A program made the translations under genes and the position numbers. DNA of 64,000 nt from Planctomycetota bacterium. GTDB lineage: Bacteria > Planctomycetota > UBA1135. A model generated the notes under the pieces. It was not told the DNA's origin and made no database searches. It saw only the letters and a list, made by a program, of their open reading frames with translations. Positions 9,019 to 17,938 of the stretch are shown piece by piece. The stretch lies in the NCBI GenBank assembly GCA_008501825.1, contig QQUA01000013.1:558001-622000 (forward strand), given 5' to 3'. Position 1 is the stretch's first letter. Every line of letters begins with the position of its first letter.

Positions 9019-10517
9019 CGGGCCGCCTCCTGCAACTCCAGCCGATCGTCGAAGGGATGCCGGACGCCGTCGATTTCCTGATAGGGTTCGTGCCCCTTTC
9101 CGGCCACCAACAAGACCTCTCCCGGCCGAAGACGGGCCACCGCCGTCCGAATGGCCCGGCGCCGGTCGACCTCGACTTCCACCGGACGGCCGCTGGCGGC
9201 CACCCCGGCGGCCACGGCCTGGGCAATGCTTTCCGGATTTTCGCCTCGAGGATTGTCGCTGGTCACCAAGCACCAATCGGAAGCCTCCGCCGCCAACCGC
9301 CCCATGCTTTCGCGCTTGGACGGATCGCGGTCCCCGCCGGCTCCAAACACCACTCCAAGGCGCCGTCCAGGAAAATGGTCGGCCAAGGCGGAAAGGACTC
9401 GAGCCAAGGCTTCCGGGGTATGGGCATAATCGACGAACAGATGCCAGGGACTTTCCGGGGCCACCACTTCCAGGCGACCCGGCGCCCCCTGGGCTTGAGC
9501 CAAGGCGGAGGCCGCTTGTTCCGGATCCAGGCCGGCGCTTCGAGCCAGGGCAAAGGCCACCACCAGGTTCTCGGCGTTATGACGTCCGACCAAAGGACTT
9601 TGAAGTTGAGCCCCGCCCCAAGCTCCTTCCAGCTTCAGTTGGAAGCCTTCCCGGCAGGCTTGGAAGCGACCGATCAGATCCGCCGCCGGGGCCGGATCCT
9701 CCCATTCCACCAAGGTCCAGGTGGCTTTCTGACAAAGGGCGCCCTGAACCTGTTGCAAAACGGGTTCCACGGCTGCGGGAAGCCAGGCCACGGCGTCGGC
9801 CGACAAACCGTGAATTAAACGAGCTTTGGCTGCGGCGTAGCGCTCCATATCGCCGTGATAATCCAAATGATCGTGGCTCAAATTGGTCCAAGCCGCCACG
9901 TCCAATCGCAATCCGGCCAAACGGTGTTGCACCAAGCCGTGAGAAGAGGCTTCCAGCACCGCGGCGCGAGCTCCTTGGTCAAGGGCCGATCGCAGCCAGG
10001 CATGCAGGCGATCCGCCGCTGGACTGGTGGTCAGACTGGCCACTTCCCGGCCGCCGAATGCAAAACCCAAAGTCCCGATCCGAGCCGTCGGAATGGAAGC
10101 CGCCTGCAAAGCTTGTTGCAGCAGATGAACCACCGTGGTTTTGCCATTGGTACCGGTCACCGCCGCCGTGAAGAGTTGATCGGCGGGAAACCCGGCTAAG
10201 CAAGCCGCCAACCAACCGGCGGCTTGGGCCACCGGCACGCCGGCCGGCGGTTGAATTTCCGGAGCCGTCGGTTGCGGTGCCGGTCCCGGCGCCGCTCGAA
10301 ACAAGGCGACGGCCCCGGACTGCCGGGCTTGGGGCCAAAAACTCAAACCGTCCTGTTGCCCACCGGGCAAGGCGCAGAACAAATCGCCTGGCTGCACCTC
10401 GCGACTGTCGAAACAGGCTCGAGCGAGGTCGGGATCGGCCATGCCGTGCAAGCGCCAAGGCCAAGGTGAGGTGGCGAACGTGCGCTGCAACCCTTCGGCG
10501 AGCGCGGACAAGCGCAT
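9006..10517 (-). CDS. murE: MurE, UDP-MurNAc-dipeptide--meso-diaminopimelate ligase
   Basis: A cytoplasmic Mur ligase for the third stem-peptide residue. VTGTNGKTT (about 120-128) is the ATP loop, and HDHLDYHG lies in the central domain. The C-terminal DNPR motif (in VTSDNPRGENP) is the known marker of enzymes that add meso-diaminopimelate rather than lysine, so the wall is predicted to be meso-DAP type. ATG 10517 shares a base with the ftsI stop (TGATG). Length is 503 aa. Confidence 0.95.
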   Translation of the reverse strand: MRLSALAEGLQRTFATSPWPWRLHGMADPDLARACFDSREVQPGDLFCALPGGQQDGLSFWPQARQSGAVALFRAAPGPAPQPTAPEIQPPAGVPVAQAAGWLAACLAGFPADQLFTAAVTGTNGKTTVVHLLQQALQAASIPTARIGTLGFAFGGREVASLTTSPAADRLHAWLRSALDQGARAAVLEASSHGLVQHRLAGLRLDVAAWTNLSHDHLDYHGDMERYAAAKARLIHGLSADAVAWLPAAVEPVLQQVQGALCQKATWTLVEWEDPAPAADLIGRFQACREGFQLKLEGAWGGAQLQSPLVGRHNAENLVVAFALARSAGLDPEQAASALAQAQGAPGRLEVVAPESPWHLFVDYAHTPEALARVLSALADHFPGRRLGVVFGAGGDRDPSKRESMGRLAAEASDWCLVTSDNPRGENPESIAQAVAAGVAASGRPVEVEVDRRRAIRTAVARLRPGEVLLVAGKGHEPYQEIDGVRHPFDDRLELQEAARCSA

Positions 10518-12316
10518 CAACGGCCCCCCGGATGCATGGAGGCCAGCAGCGGATCGCCGGAGGCTTCCGGCGGCAGCACGCCCTGCAGGACCAAAGCTCC
10601 TCGGAGCACGTCGCCGGCAATCGGACCGGCCACCCGGCTGCCCAAATAAGCGCCGGAAGTCGGCTTTTCGACCACCACGACCACGACCACCTCCGGATCT
10701 TCTACCGGCCCGAAGGCTGCAAAGAGGGATCGCCGGCCAAGGAGTTGCCCTTGCCGGTCCAAGATCCGCACGGTGCCGCTTTTGCCTCCCCAGCGAAGTT
10801 GTTGGTCCCGCGGTAACCAGCGCCTTACCGGAAGTTCGACCACCCCGGCCAGGGCTTCCTTGATGAAGTCGGCAATGTCCGGCTGGAGTACTTGCTGCCG
10901 AACCGGGCTTTGTTCCGGAAACAGACGCGGCTGCGGCATTTGACCGCCTCGAACCAAGGCGGCGTAGGCATAGGCCAATCGCACCGGAGTCAAACTCAAT
11001 TGGTATCCCATGGCCAGGGAAGGCAAAGTCCACCGAGTTTGTTTCCAGCGGCGTTCGTCCGGGCGCGTGCCCGGTTGTCGATACCCGCCCTCCCGAGAGC
11101 TTCGTTCATCCCAAGGCGCAAAACCCAAAGGCTCCCAGAAGGCGAATTGAGACAGGACTTGCTTCAATCCTTCCGCTTCCATTTCCAAGGCCACCTGCCC
11201 CATGCAAATGTTGGAAGAATGAATCAAGATCTCTTCCAATTCCAACGGCCGGGTAGGAACGCCGGCGACGTCGGTAATGGCTGGGCGGCGAATATTCCAT
11301 ACGCCGCCGTGATTGTGAAAACGATCGCCATGGCGGACGGCATTTTGCTCCAAGGCACCCGCCAAAATAAAAGGCTTGAAGGTGCTCCCCGGTTCCACCG
11401 GCCAAAAAGCCGGTAAGGCCAATCCGATTGGATTCCCGTCTTGATTGGTTTGTAATTCCCGACCGGGATTGGGATCGTAATCCGGTAAAGCCAACGCCGC
11501 CAATAAATCGCCGTCCCGGGCGTCGATGACCACCGCAGTCACCCATTCCGGTTGATGCTCCGCCATCGCCTGCTGCAAACGCTGGCGAATCAAAACGGCG
11601 AGATCGGCGTCCAACGTGGTTCGGACGTCTTCGCCGGGAACCGGCAATTCAAAATCCAAACCTGGATTGATGCCATGGCTTCGACCGACCAACAGGGACG
11701 TTTTTCGCCCCTGCTGGCCTTGCAGCCGAAGCTGGCACATTTCCTCTAATCCGATTGCCACGTTCCGACCCTCTCGGGTTTCGGAACGGAATCCAACTAA
11801 CTGGGCGAGAGCTCTACCCTGGGGATAGACCCTCTCCCAGTAGGATTCCAGGCGCAAGCCGGTGCCTGGAACGAAGCGCAAAGCGCCTTGAAGGCGATGG
11901 GCTGCCCCGGGGGACAGCCCACGCTGGATCACGGAGTAAGTCGCTGAAGCGAACACATGGCTGCGAAGCTCGCTTAGCGAAAGACCGGCCAAAGAAGCCA
12001 AGGGCCGGAGGTCCGCTTCCACCTGTTGAGGCGTGCGGACTTTCTTCAAATAACTTCGATGCTTGGCCGGCTGATCCATAATCAGCCGCCAGCGCTGGCG
12101 GTTGCCGGCCAGAACTCTTCCTTTGCGATCCATAATCCGACCGCAGGGAACCGAAAGAATTTTTTCGTCGGTCACCCTTTGCAGGGCTTGTTTGGCCTTC
12201 ACTTCTTTTGGAAAGGCTTGCAAGATCACCATGCGACTGAGGGAAAGCAGATACAGCCCACCCAAAGGCAGCAACAGCAACAGCGGTCGAAGGCTGGGAT
12301 TCCATTGCGGGCTCAC
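10517..12316 (-). CDS. ftsI: FtsI/PBP3, septal peptidoglycan transpeptidase
   Basis: A class B penicillin-binding protein anchored by one N-terminal membrane segment (about 10-33). It has a pedestal domain and a transpeptidase domain with the three active-site motifs: STFK (S311-K314), SSN (367-369) and KSG (512-514). GTG 12316 overlaps the ftsL stop as GTGA, giving 599 aa; the longer upstream frame is an ftsL shadow. There is no PASTA domain. It should cross-link glycan made by FtsW during division. Confidence 0.93.
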   Translation of the reverse strand: MSPQWNPSLRPLLLLLPLGGLYLLSLSRMVILQAFPKEVKAKQALQRVTDEKILSVPCGRIMDRKGRVLAGNRQRWRLIMDQPAKHRSYLKKVRTPQQVEADLRPLASLAGLSLSELRSHVFASATYSVIQRGLSPGAAHRLQGALRFVPGTGLRLESYWERVYPQGRALAQLVGFRSETREGRNVAIGLEEMCQLRLQGQQGRKTSLLVGRSHGINPGLDFELPVPGEDVRTTLDADLAVLIRQRLQQAMAEHQPEWVTAVVIDARDGDLLAALALPDYDPNPGRELQTNQDGNPIGLALPAFWPVEPGSTFKPFILAGALEQNAVRHGDRFHNHGGVWNIRRPAITDVAGVPTRPLELEEILIHSSNICMGQVALEMEAEGLKQVLSQFAFWEPLGFAPWDERSSREGGYRQPGTRPDERRWKQTRWTLPSLAMGYQLSLTPVRLAYAYAALVRGGQMPQPRLFPEQSPVRQQVLQPDIADFIKEALAGVVELPVRRWLPRDQQLRWGGKSGTVRILDRQGQLLGRRSLFAAFGPVEDPEVVVVVVVEKPTSGAYLGSRVAGPIAGDVLRGALVLQGVLPPEASGDPLLASMHPGGR

Positions 12317-12576
12317 AGTTCCATCCTCGACTGATCGGGTTGGGTTTGATCGCCCTGGGCCAAGCGGAACCGCAAGGCATCGGGAGCGGTCAAGGCGGCG
12401 TACACAGACCGCTGCTCCAGCAAGCGCTCTTCTTGAATCAGGAAATAGCGCCGGAAAGCCTCCGCTTGAGCGCGGGAAGCCAATGCCTGGTTTCGCAAGC
12501 CCAGCCCTACCAGGATTTCCAGGACCGCGAGGCCCAGCAAACCCAAGTGGCGGCCGTTCCAGGCCGGAAATTTCAT
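12313..12576 (-). CDS. ftsL: FtsL-like small bitopic division protein
   Basis: An 87-aa protein with a short basic N-terminus, one hydrophobic segment (about 9-26) and a polar stretch rich in Ala, Gln, Arg and Glu that could form a short coiled coil. FtsL is too divergent to be recognised by sequence. The call rests on size, topology and the fixed slot between rsmH and ftsI. ATG 12576 overlaps the rsmH stop as ATGA, and its own stop overlaps the ftsI GTG. In model bacteria FtsL with FtsB and FtsQ activates FtsWI; neither partner gene is seen here. Confidence 0.65.
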   Translation of the reverse strand: MKFPAWNGRHLGLLGLAVLEILVGLGLRNQALASRAQAEAFRRYFLIQEERLLEQRSVYAALTAPDALRFRLAQGDQTQPDQSRMEL

Positions 12577-13514
12577 TGGCCGACCTCCAGTCGTTCCAAT
12601 ACACGCAGGCGGGCACTTCGAGCCCTCGGGTTGCGGTGCAACTCTAAGGCGGAAGGCGTCCACCCGCGGGGACAGGGATCGCGAAATTCACCGCTTCGAA
12701 CTTCATTTCGAAATACCCGTTTTACCCGCCTATCCTCCAAACTATGAAAACTGATCACCCCAAGACGACCATTGGGAGCCAGCAGTTTGGGGACGCTTTC
12801 TAAAAAGGCGTCGATTTCATCCAATTCCCGATTCACGGCGATGCGTAGCGCCTGGAAGGTGCGGGTGGCGGGATGGTGACCGTGGCGACTGCGCGGTACG
12901 TTGCGAGCCACCAGTTCGGCTAATTGAGAAGTCCTCAAGATCGGCCCGCGACGCCGAGCTTGAATCAAAGCATGGGCGATGCGGCGCGCAAAGCGCTCTT
13001 CGCCGAATTCGCGCAACCAAGCTTCCAAACGATCTTCGCTGGCGCTGGCCAGCAAAACGGCGGCGCTGGTTTTTTGCCGGGTGGCATCCATGCGCATGTC
13101 CAAAGGTCCGTCTTGCTGAAAGGAAAAACCGCGCTGGCGATCTTCCAATTGGTCGGAAGAAACACCGAAATCCGCCAACACACCGGCCAATTTGCCGTGC
13201 CAATCCGACGGCAAATGGTTTTCCAAAGAAGAAAACGGCGCGTGGACGAAGTGGACGCGATCGCCGAAGCCTTCGAGCTTAAAGCGGGCACGCTCTAAGG
13301 CTTCGGCGTCACGATCCATGGCAAGAATTTGCACGTCCGGGGAGGCCTCCAACAAGCGGGCGGAGTGACCGCCACCGCCAACGGTGGCGTCCACGAATAA
13401 GCCTCCCCTTTCCGGCAACATGGCTTCTACAACTTCATCCACCAAGACGGGCAGGTGGCGCGAAGGACCCAAAGGTCCGCTGGATCTTGAAAGATGACGG
13501 CTCACCAGAATCAA
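12573..13514 (-). CDS. rsmH: RsmH, 16S rRNA m4C1402 methyltransferase
   Basis: A SAM-dependent methyltransferase acting on the ribosomal decoding site. The family start HLPVLVDEVVEAM, the SAM loop DATVGGGGHSARLL, LADFGVSSDQLE and the C-terminal GVISFHSLEDRRVK are all present. At 313 aa it is full length. TTG 13514 overlaps the mraZ stop as TTGA with GGAG 7 nt upstream; GTG 13505 is possible. It occupies the canonical position after mraZ. Confidence 0.95.
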   Translation of the reverse strand: MILVSRHLSRSSGPLGPSRHLPVLVDEVVEAMLPERGGLFVDATVGGGGHSARLLEASPDVQILAMDRDAEALERARFKLEGFGDRVHFVHAPFSSLENHLPSDWHGKLAGVLADFGVSSDQLEDRQRGFSFQQDGPLDMRMDATRQKTSAAVLLASASEDRLEAWLREFGEERFARRIAHALIQARRRGPILRTSQLAELVARNVPRSRHGHHPATRTFQALRIAVNRELDEIDAFLESVPKLLAPNGRLGVISFHSLEDRRVKRVFRNEVRSGEFRDPCPRGWTPSALELHRNPRARSARLRVLERLEVGQ

Positions 13515-13987
13515 GGCTCCACTCCCGGGTTAGGCGGACCGGACAGGAAATAGCGGTCCGCGCGTTCCAAATAAGTGTTCTCGGCTTCGTCGGAAGCAGA
13601 ATCCTGCCAGCGCTTCCGGTTCCACACTTCGATGTGGTCGACCACGCCGACCACCGTGACCTCGGTATCCAATCCCACTCGCTTTCGCAGTTCGGCGGGA
13701 ATTTGGATGCGACCGTGACTGTCCGGAACAACCTCTACCGACAAGTGGCCGACGCCACGCATCACGTCGCGGAATTCCGGGTCGCCGAAAGCGGCTTGGC
13801 GAACGTGTTGCACGTGCTCCAAGAAGCCCTCGCGGGTGAACAAATAAAGGCAGGGATCCAATCCCAGGGTCACCACGAAGCGACAACTCTTGTGATCCCC
13901 CTGGGCTTCCTCCATGAGTTTGCGAGGCATCACCAACCGACCCTTCTGGTCGATTTTGTGTTGGTAATTCCCCAGGAACAGCGTCAT
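13511..13987 (-). CDS. mraZ: MraZ, dcw operon transcriptional regulator
   Basis: A 158-aa DNA-binding protein with two AbrB/MraZ-type repeats, each carrying the DxxGRxxxP signature (D13-R17 and D89-R93). In several bacteria MraZ forms a ring that binds spaced TGGG boxes upstream of its own gene and represses the dcw operon. Exactly such boxes lie at 14037-14061. This is the first gene of the cluster, and its start is the only sensible ATG in frame. Confidence 0.95.
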   Translation of the reverse strand: MTLFLGNYQHKIDQKGRLVMPRKLMEEAQGDHKSCRFVVTLGLDPCLYLFTREGFLEHVQHVRQAAFGDPEFRDVMRGVGHLSVEVVPDSHGRIQIPAELRKRVGLDTEVTVVGVVDHIEVWNRKRWQDSASDEAENTYLERADRYFLSGPPNPGVEP

Positions 13988-14036
13988 GGGTGACTTTGCC
14001 TCTCGAACCCTTTATTTGCCCTTTGGTGGGATCTGA

Positions 14037-14061
14037 ACCCATTAGGACCCATTCTCTCCCA
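14037..14061 (-). promoter_or_regulatory. MraZ operator: three TGGG direct repeats, 10-bp period
   Basis: Read on the minus strand, TGGG occurs at 14061-14058, 14051-14048 and 14041-14038, each followed by six other bases, so the three boxes lie on one helix face. This matches the TGGGN-N5 repeat established as the MraZ binding site in Escherichia coli. They lie about 50-75 bp upstream of the mraZ ATG and just downstream of the candidate -10 box, where bound MraZ would block initiation or clearance. Confidence 0.85.
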
Positions 14062-14070
14062 CCTCCTTCC

Positions 14071-14076
14071 GTTATA
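14071..14076 (-). promoter_or_regulatory. Candidate -10 box of the dcw operon
   Basis: The minus strand reads TATAAC, five of six matches to the sigma-70 -10 consensus, ten bases upstream of the first MraZ box. No good -35 hexamer is seen at 16-18 bp. The predicted leader is about 75-80 nt. Confidence 0.5.
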
Positions 14077-14307
14077 TCGGGAATTTCCGGGTCTGGTGTA
14101 GAAAAAATCTCAGGCTTGGGTAGAAATCCGAGTAGTTCTGCTAAATCTCAAGAATCAAGTGGTTTAGGCAAATGGCCTGGGGCCGGATCGCGGTTTTGAA
14201 GCAGGCTTTCGCGGGTGGAAAGGGCTTTAACCCGCTCCCAATCCGACCACCCACCCCGTCCCACCGGCTCCCCCTCCCCTAGGGAGAAGGTCGGCGACCG
14301 GGATGGC

Positions 14308-14910
14308 TCAGCCTTCTCCCAGGGGAGTCGCAAGCGGACCGCCGGATGAGGCGGCCGAGGCATCCTCCTCCGATTCTACGGAGTTTTGAACCTGGTTCAG
14401 CAGCGATTCCCAGTTCTGCTCCCGGGTCGGATCGAGAACGTCGGTCAGGGCTCGAGACAAGCGCTGGCGGCGGTCTTCGTCCAATTCCCGAACTTCCACG
14501 GCAAAGACTTTTTGAGTCCGAACCTTGCGCAAGTGAAGGAATTCTTTGCCTTGCTTGCGGCTTACGGACAGGAAACGCAAGCGGCGATGGCGCACCAAAA
14601 GCAAAGCCATCAGGAAACAAAGATCTCTAGCCAAATCCCGGGGATCCTGCCGGAGTTTTTGCACCGCCATCAAAAGCACGTCGAAATCGACTTGGATGGA
14701 ACGGTTTTTCGCCTCCTGATGAGTCGTTCGCCAGAAGAACAAATCCTTTTCCGCTTCCCGCTGATCAAAGCAGTCGCTGCACAAATCACCGCGCTGCAAG
14801 GCTTCATCGGAAAACCGCAACAGGGAAAAAACGGTTTGCCCCTCCACGAAGTCTTGTTCGCAGTGGGCACAGGCACCTTGGCGCCGGGAAAATTTCCAAT
14901 TCGGGTCCAC
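14308..14910 (-). CDS. Conserved-looking protein with N-terminal zinc ribbon
   Basis: A soluble 200-aa protein with four cysteines as CAHC (14-17) and CSDC (44-47), spaced as in a treble-clef or zinc-ribbon fold. A charged, Leu/Arg-rich helical middle and an acidic C-terminal tail follow. I do not recognise the function. The GTG start at 14910 is supported by a TATGAT hexamer ending 6 nt upstream, which would give a leaderless mRNA. It is divergent from the acyltransferase gene at 14950 and is the last gene before the mraZ promoter. Confidence 0.75.
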   Translation of the reverse strand: MDPNWKFSRRQGACAHCEQDFVEGQTVFSLLRFSDEALQRGDLCSDCFDQREAEKDLFFWRTTHQEAKNRSIQVDFDVLLMAVQKLRQDPRDLARDLCFLMALLLVRHRRLRFLSVSRKQGKEFLHLRKVRTQKVFAVEVRELDEDRRQRLSRALTDVLDPTREQNWESLLNQVQNSVESEEDASAASSGGPLATPLGEG

Positions 14911-14916
14911 ACCAGC

Positions 14917-14922
14917 ATCATA
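14917..14922 (-). promoter_or_regulatory. Candidate -10 box (TATGAT), leaderless start
   Basis: TATGAT on the minus strand ends 6 nt before the GTG at 14910, so transcription would begin at or next to the start codon. No -35 match was found. Confidence 0.45.
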
Positions 14923-14938
14923 CCCCCGGGCCGAGGCT

Positions 14939-14944
14939 AGGAGG
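14939..14944 (+). promoter_or_regulatory. Consensus ribosome-binding site deciding TTG start
   Basis: AGGAGG lies 5 nt upstream of TTG 14950 and decides this non-ATG start of the acyltransferase gene. Confidence 0.8.
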
Positions 14945-14949
14945 AATCC

Positions 14950-16170
14950 TTGACCGCTCTACTGGGGCCAAGGGAGACTGCCGCGGTGAGTCTTCGTCTC
15001 GTGCCCGTAGAAGGAAACCGGCAACGCCGCCGCTTCGTGAACCTGGCTCGCCAATTTCGGGGCGGCCATCCTTGTTACGTCGCTCCGGTTACCGGGGAAA
15101 TCTTGAAACTGTTGCGCCCGGAGAAAAATCCGGCTTTGCAGGTGGCCAAGCAAGGGCTTTGGATCGCCGAAGACGGCCAAGGCCGGGTTCGAGGGCGCAT
15201 CGCCGCCACCTTTGATCCTCGCCACGCGGAAAGTCTGGGCGAAGGTGCCGGCTGGTTCGGTTTTTTCGATGCCGATGACGCCGCCACCACCGGCTTTTTG
15301 GTGCAACACGCTTGGCAATGGCTGCAACAACAAGGGGCCACCACCATGTTGGGCCCGGCGGATCCGGACACCAATCATGAATGCGGCTGTCTGGTAAAAG
15401 GCTTCGACGAAATTCCTTACCTCATGATGCCGCATCAACCGGCCGAATATGGAACTTGGCTACAACAGGCCGGATTGATCAAAGCCAAAGATTTGTTGGC
15501 ATTGGAAACCGTAGCCGACGGCTTTCCCTTGGAACGTTTGCAACCGGTAGTCGAGCGAAGTTTGCAACGGGGCGGTTTTCGACTCGAATCGATCACCAAA
15601 AAAAATCTGCAAGCCAAGCTCGAAGAAGTGCGCATGATCTACAACGATTCTTGGCGCCAAAATTGGGGCTTTCTGCCCATGACCAAGGAAGAATTCCACT
15701 TCGAAGCCGAAGGTTTGAAATTCTTGTTGAATCCAGGATTGGCGCAAATCGCCTACCGCGGCGACGAGGCTGCCGGTTTCATTCTCGGCGCAGCCGATCT
15801 CAATTTGGCATTGCATGCCATCGGCAGCCGCTTATTTCCATTTGGAATTTTGCGCCTGCCCTTTTTGATGAAAAAAATAAGACGACTGCGCACCATCGCC
15901 TTGGGAGTGCGTCCCGCCTTCCGCCAACGAGGTTTAGAAGTCGCCTTGGTCTATACCTTGACTCGCAATGGATTGAACCAAGGTTTTAACCAAGCGGAAA
16001 TGTCCTGGGTCCTGGAGGACAACCAAGCCATGCTGGGTTTGGCCAAAGCTCTCAAGGGCCGGGTCAGTCGACGATATCGTTTGTTCCGTCCGGGTCCCGG
16101 TTTTCCTGCGGACCAAAAGCTCAGCGCCGCGGGATCGGTTCCACCCGGATCCGAAGATGTTCCTGAATGA
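14950..16170 (+). CDS. GNAT-type acyltransferase-like protein (YghO-like)
   Basis: A 406-aa soluble protein of the family that includes Escherichia coli YghO. It has the family's GRIAA region with DPRHAE, GFFDADD, GPADPDTNHECG, PYLMMPHQP and AGLIKAKDLLA, then a second GNAT-like half ending in ALGVRPAFRQRG and MSWVLEDNQAM. The C-terminal half contains the likely acetyl-CoA site. The substrate is unknown for the family. It ends 50 bp inside the convergent lipoprotein gene at 16121-16588. Confidence 0.8.
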   Translation: MTALLGPRETAAVSLRLVPVEGNRQRRRFVNLARQFRGGHPCYVAPVTGEILKLLRPEKNPALQVAKQGLWIAEDGQGRVRGRIAATFDPRHAESLGEGAGWFGFFDADDAATTGFLVQHAWQWLQQQGATTMLGPADPDTNHECGCLVKGFDEIPYLMMPHQPAEYGTWLQQAGLIKAKDLLALETVADGFPLERLQPVVERSLQRGGFRLESITKKNLQAKLEEVRMIYNDSWRQNWGFLPMTKEEFHFEAEGLKFLLNPGLAQIAYRGDEAAGFILGAADLNLALHAIGSRLFPFGILRLPFLMKKIRRLRTIALGVRPAFRQRGLEVALVYTLTRNGLNQGFNQAEMSWVLEDNQAMLGLAKALKGRVSRRYRLFRPGPGFPADQKLSAAGSVPPGSEDVPE

Positions 16171-16588
16171 TGCGAGCCCGCTTCCGGTCGAAACCGGCGT
16201 CCTCCCAATCGGCCTCTTGAATTTCATAGGGCCGGTGAATTTCCTGATTGGCCTGTACCAAGACCTGGATCCACACCAACCAAGCCTCCGGCCGGTCTCC
16301 TTTCTCCACCCTCAACACCGCTTGCTGGCGTGTTCCCTTCCCGGAGAACACGTGCAACTTGTTATCCCAACCGGAAATCACTTCGCCGGAAACCAGATCC
16401 ACTTCTCCGGGAGGAAATCCGGCATCGTTTAAAGCCCACCGGCATGCCGCCAACATGTCCGCTCGAGGCGGCCCGTCGGCAACCGAGTAGCGCAACCAAT
16501 TCTCAGGAGCTTCACGATCCAGTGCCGAGGAAGAACAAGCCGGCAGAACCAACAACAAAACCGACAAAGCGATCAGGAAACGAACCAT
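16121..16588 (-). CDS. Small lipoprotein of unknown function
   Basis: A 155-aa protein with a lipoprotein signal peptide (membrane stretch at about 3-15, lipobox LPAC, Cys18). The mature part has a compact alpha/beta look with several Trp residues but no family I recognise. AAGGATAGG lies about 6 nt upstream of the ATG, right after the der stop, so it is the last gene of the queE-der transcript. The last 50 bp overlap the convergent acyltransferase gene. Confidence 0.75.
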   Translation of the reverse strand: MVRFLIALSVLLLVLPACSSSALDREAPENWLRYSVADGPPRADMLAACRWALNDAGFPPGEVDLVSGEVISGWDNKLHVFSGKGTRQQAVLRVEKGDRPEAWLVWIQVLVQANQEIHRPYEIQEADWEDAGFDRKRARIIQEHLRIRVEPIPRR

Positions 16589-16591
16589 TGC

Positions 16592-17938
16592 CTATCCTTT
16601 TTTCGAAGGGCTGCGGAGGCGTTCGCGCAAAACGATGCGCACCGGGATGCGGGCGAAACCCAAGCGTTTGCGTAGCTCACGACTGATGGCGCGTAGGGCT
16701 TCCTTTTCAAATAGTTCCTTGCGGTTCACAAATAACAAAAAGGTCGGCGGATGAGCCCGAAGTTGGGTGGCGTAGAAAACTCTCGGCTTGCCGCCGCGGC
16801 CGCCCCGAAAGCGCAACCGTTGAAAAACGGTTTCGACCACTCGATTCAATTCGCCGGTCGGAACCATTTGCCCCCCCTCTTCCTTCAATTGGAAGGCCAA
16901 TTTCATCAGCCGATCCTTGCCTTTGCCCGTGACGTTGGAAAGGAGAACGATCGGCGCGCCGCGCAGATGAGGAAAAAAGTGCTCCACGGTTTCCGCAAAA
17001 GCCTTGGGATTTAAATCCGGCACCAAATCGGCTTTGGTGCCGACGATGACCACCGGCTTGTAGCGGTCTTGGATGGTGCGTCCCAGTTCCTGGTCCATCT
17101 TTGCCGGATGATCGGTCAAATCCAAAAACAAAAAGGTCAAATGCGCCCGCCGAATGGCGTGGTCGCTTCGAGTCAGGGAGAAATACTCCACCGCGTTGGC
17201 GACTTTGCCACGGCGGTGCATGCCGGCGGTATCCACCAAAACCACCGGGCGCTCCTGCCATTGCAAGCGGATGTCCACCGCATCTCGGGTGGTTCCCGGC
17301 ACGTCGCTGACGATTACCCGCTGTTCGCCCAAAAGGGCGTTCACGAAAGATGATTTTCCGGTGTTGCGCCGGCCGACCACGGCAATGCGAAGAGCTTCTT
17401 GAACTTCCTCGACCGCCGAAGCCGGAGGCAAAGCTTGCTCCAGGGCTTGCCAAACCTCAGTCAATCCCTTCCCTTCTTGGGCTGAAATCGCCAATGGCGG
17501 GCCGAAACCAAGGGCACTGAACTCGAGCAGATTCCGTTCCGCCTCCTGCCCTTCGGCCTTGTTGGCGATGAACTGAACCTGAGCGCCGGCCCGCCGCAGC
17601 ATGCGAGCCACTTCTTCATCCAAGGGACAAAGCCCTTCCCGGCAATCCACCAAAAACAGCACCAAGGCTGCGGCTTCGAGGCCGGTCATGACCTGCATTT
17701 CCACCGAGTCGGCTAAATCCTGCCGATCGACGATGCCAATGCCGCCGGTGTCCATCAGATCGAAACGCAAGTCCCAATCCAATCGCTCCACAGGAAGAAT
17801 AAAACGATCCCGAGTGACCCCGGCGGTCGGTTCCACGATGGCCCGGCGCTCGCCGACCAGACGATTGAACAAGGTGGACTTGCCCACGTTCGGCCGGCCT
17901 ACGATGGCTACCAAGGGTCGAAGGCTTTTGGAATCCAT
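16592..17938 (-). CDS. der: Der (EngA), double-domain ribosome assembly GTPase
   Basis: An essential GTPase for 50S subunit maturation. There are two tandem G domains with P-loops GRPNVGKS (14-21) and GRRNTGKS (near 190), switch motifs DTGG and DTAG, and guanine-specificity motifs NKAE and TKAD. A KH-like C-terminal domain ends in basic residues. At 448 aa it is normal. The ATG overlaps the queE stop as TAATG, so translation is coupled. Confidence 0.96.
   Translation of the reverse strand: MDSKSLRPLVAIVGRPNVGKSTLFNRLVGERRAIVEPTAGVTRDRFILPVERLDWDLRFDLMDTGGIGIVDRQDLADSVEMQVMTGLEAAALVLFLVDCREGLCPLDEEVARMLRRAGAQVQFIANKAEGQEAERNLLEFSALGFGPPLAISAQEGKGLTEVWQALEQALPPASAVEEVQEALRIAVVGRRNTGKSSFVNALLGEQRVIVSDVPGTTRDAVDIRLQWQERPVVLVDTAGMHRRGKVANAVEYFSLTRSDHAIRRAHLTFLFLDLTDHPAKMDQELGRTIQDRYKPVVIVGTKADLVPDLNPKAFAETVEHFFPHLRGAPIVLLSNVTGKGKDRLMKLAFQLKEEGGQMVPTGELNRVVETVFQRLRFRGGRGGKPRVFYATQLRAHPPTFLLFVNRKELFEKEALRAISRELRKRLGFARIPVRIVLRERLRSPSKKG

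Larger units (their letters stand above)
13988..14307. other. Intergenic region upstream of mraZ
   Basis: This gap of about 320 bp holds the mraZ -10 box and MraZ operator (14037-14076). The rest (14077-14307) has no convincing ORF. An inverted repeat, GGGAGAAGG at 14281-14289 against CCTTCTCCC at 14312-14320, brackets the stop of the upstream minus-strand gene and could help end its transcript, but there is no T-run. Confidence 0.6.
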
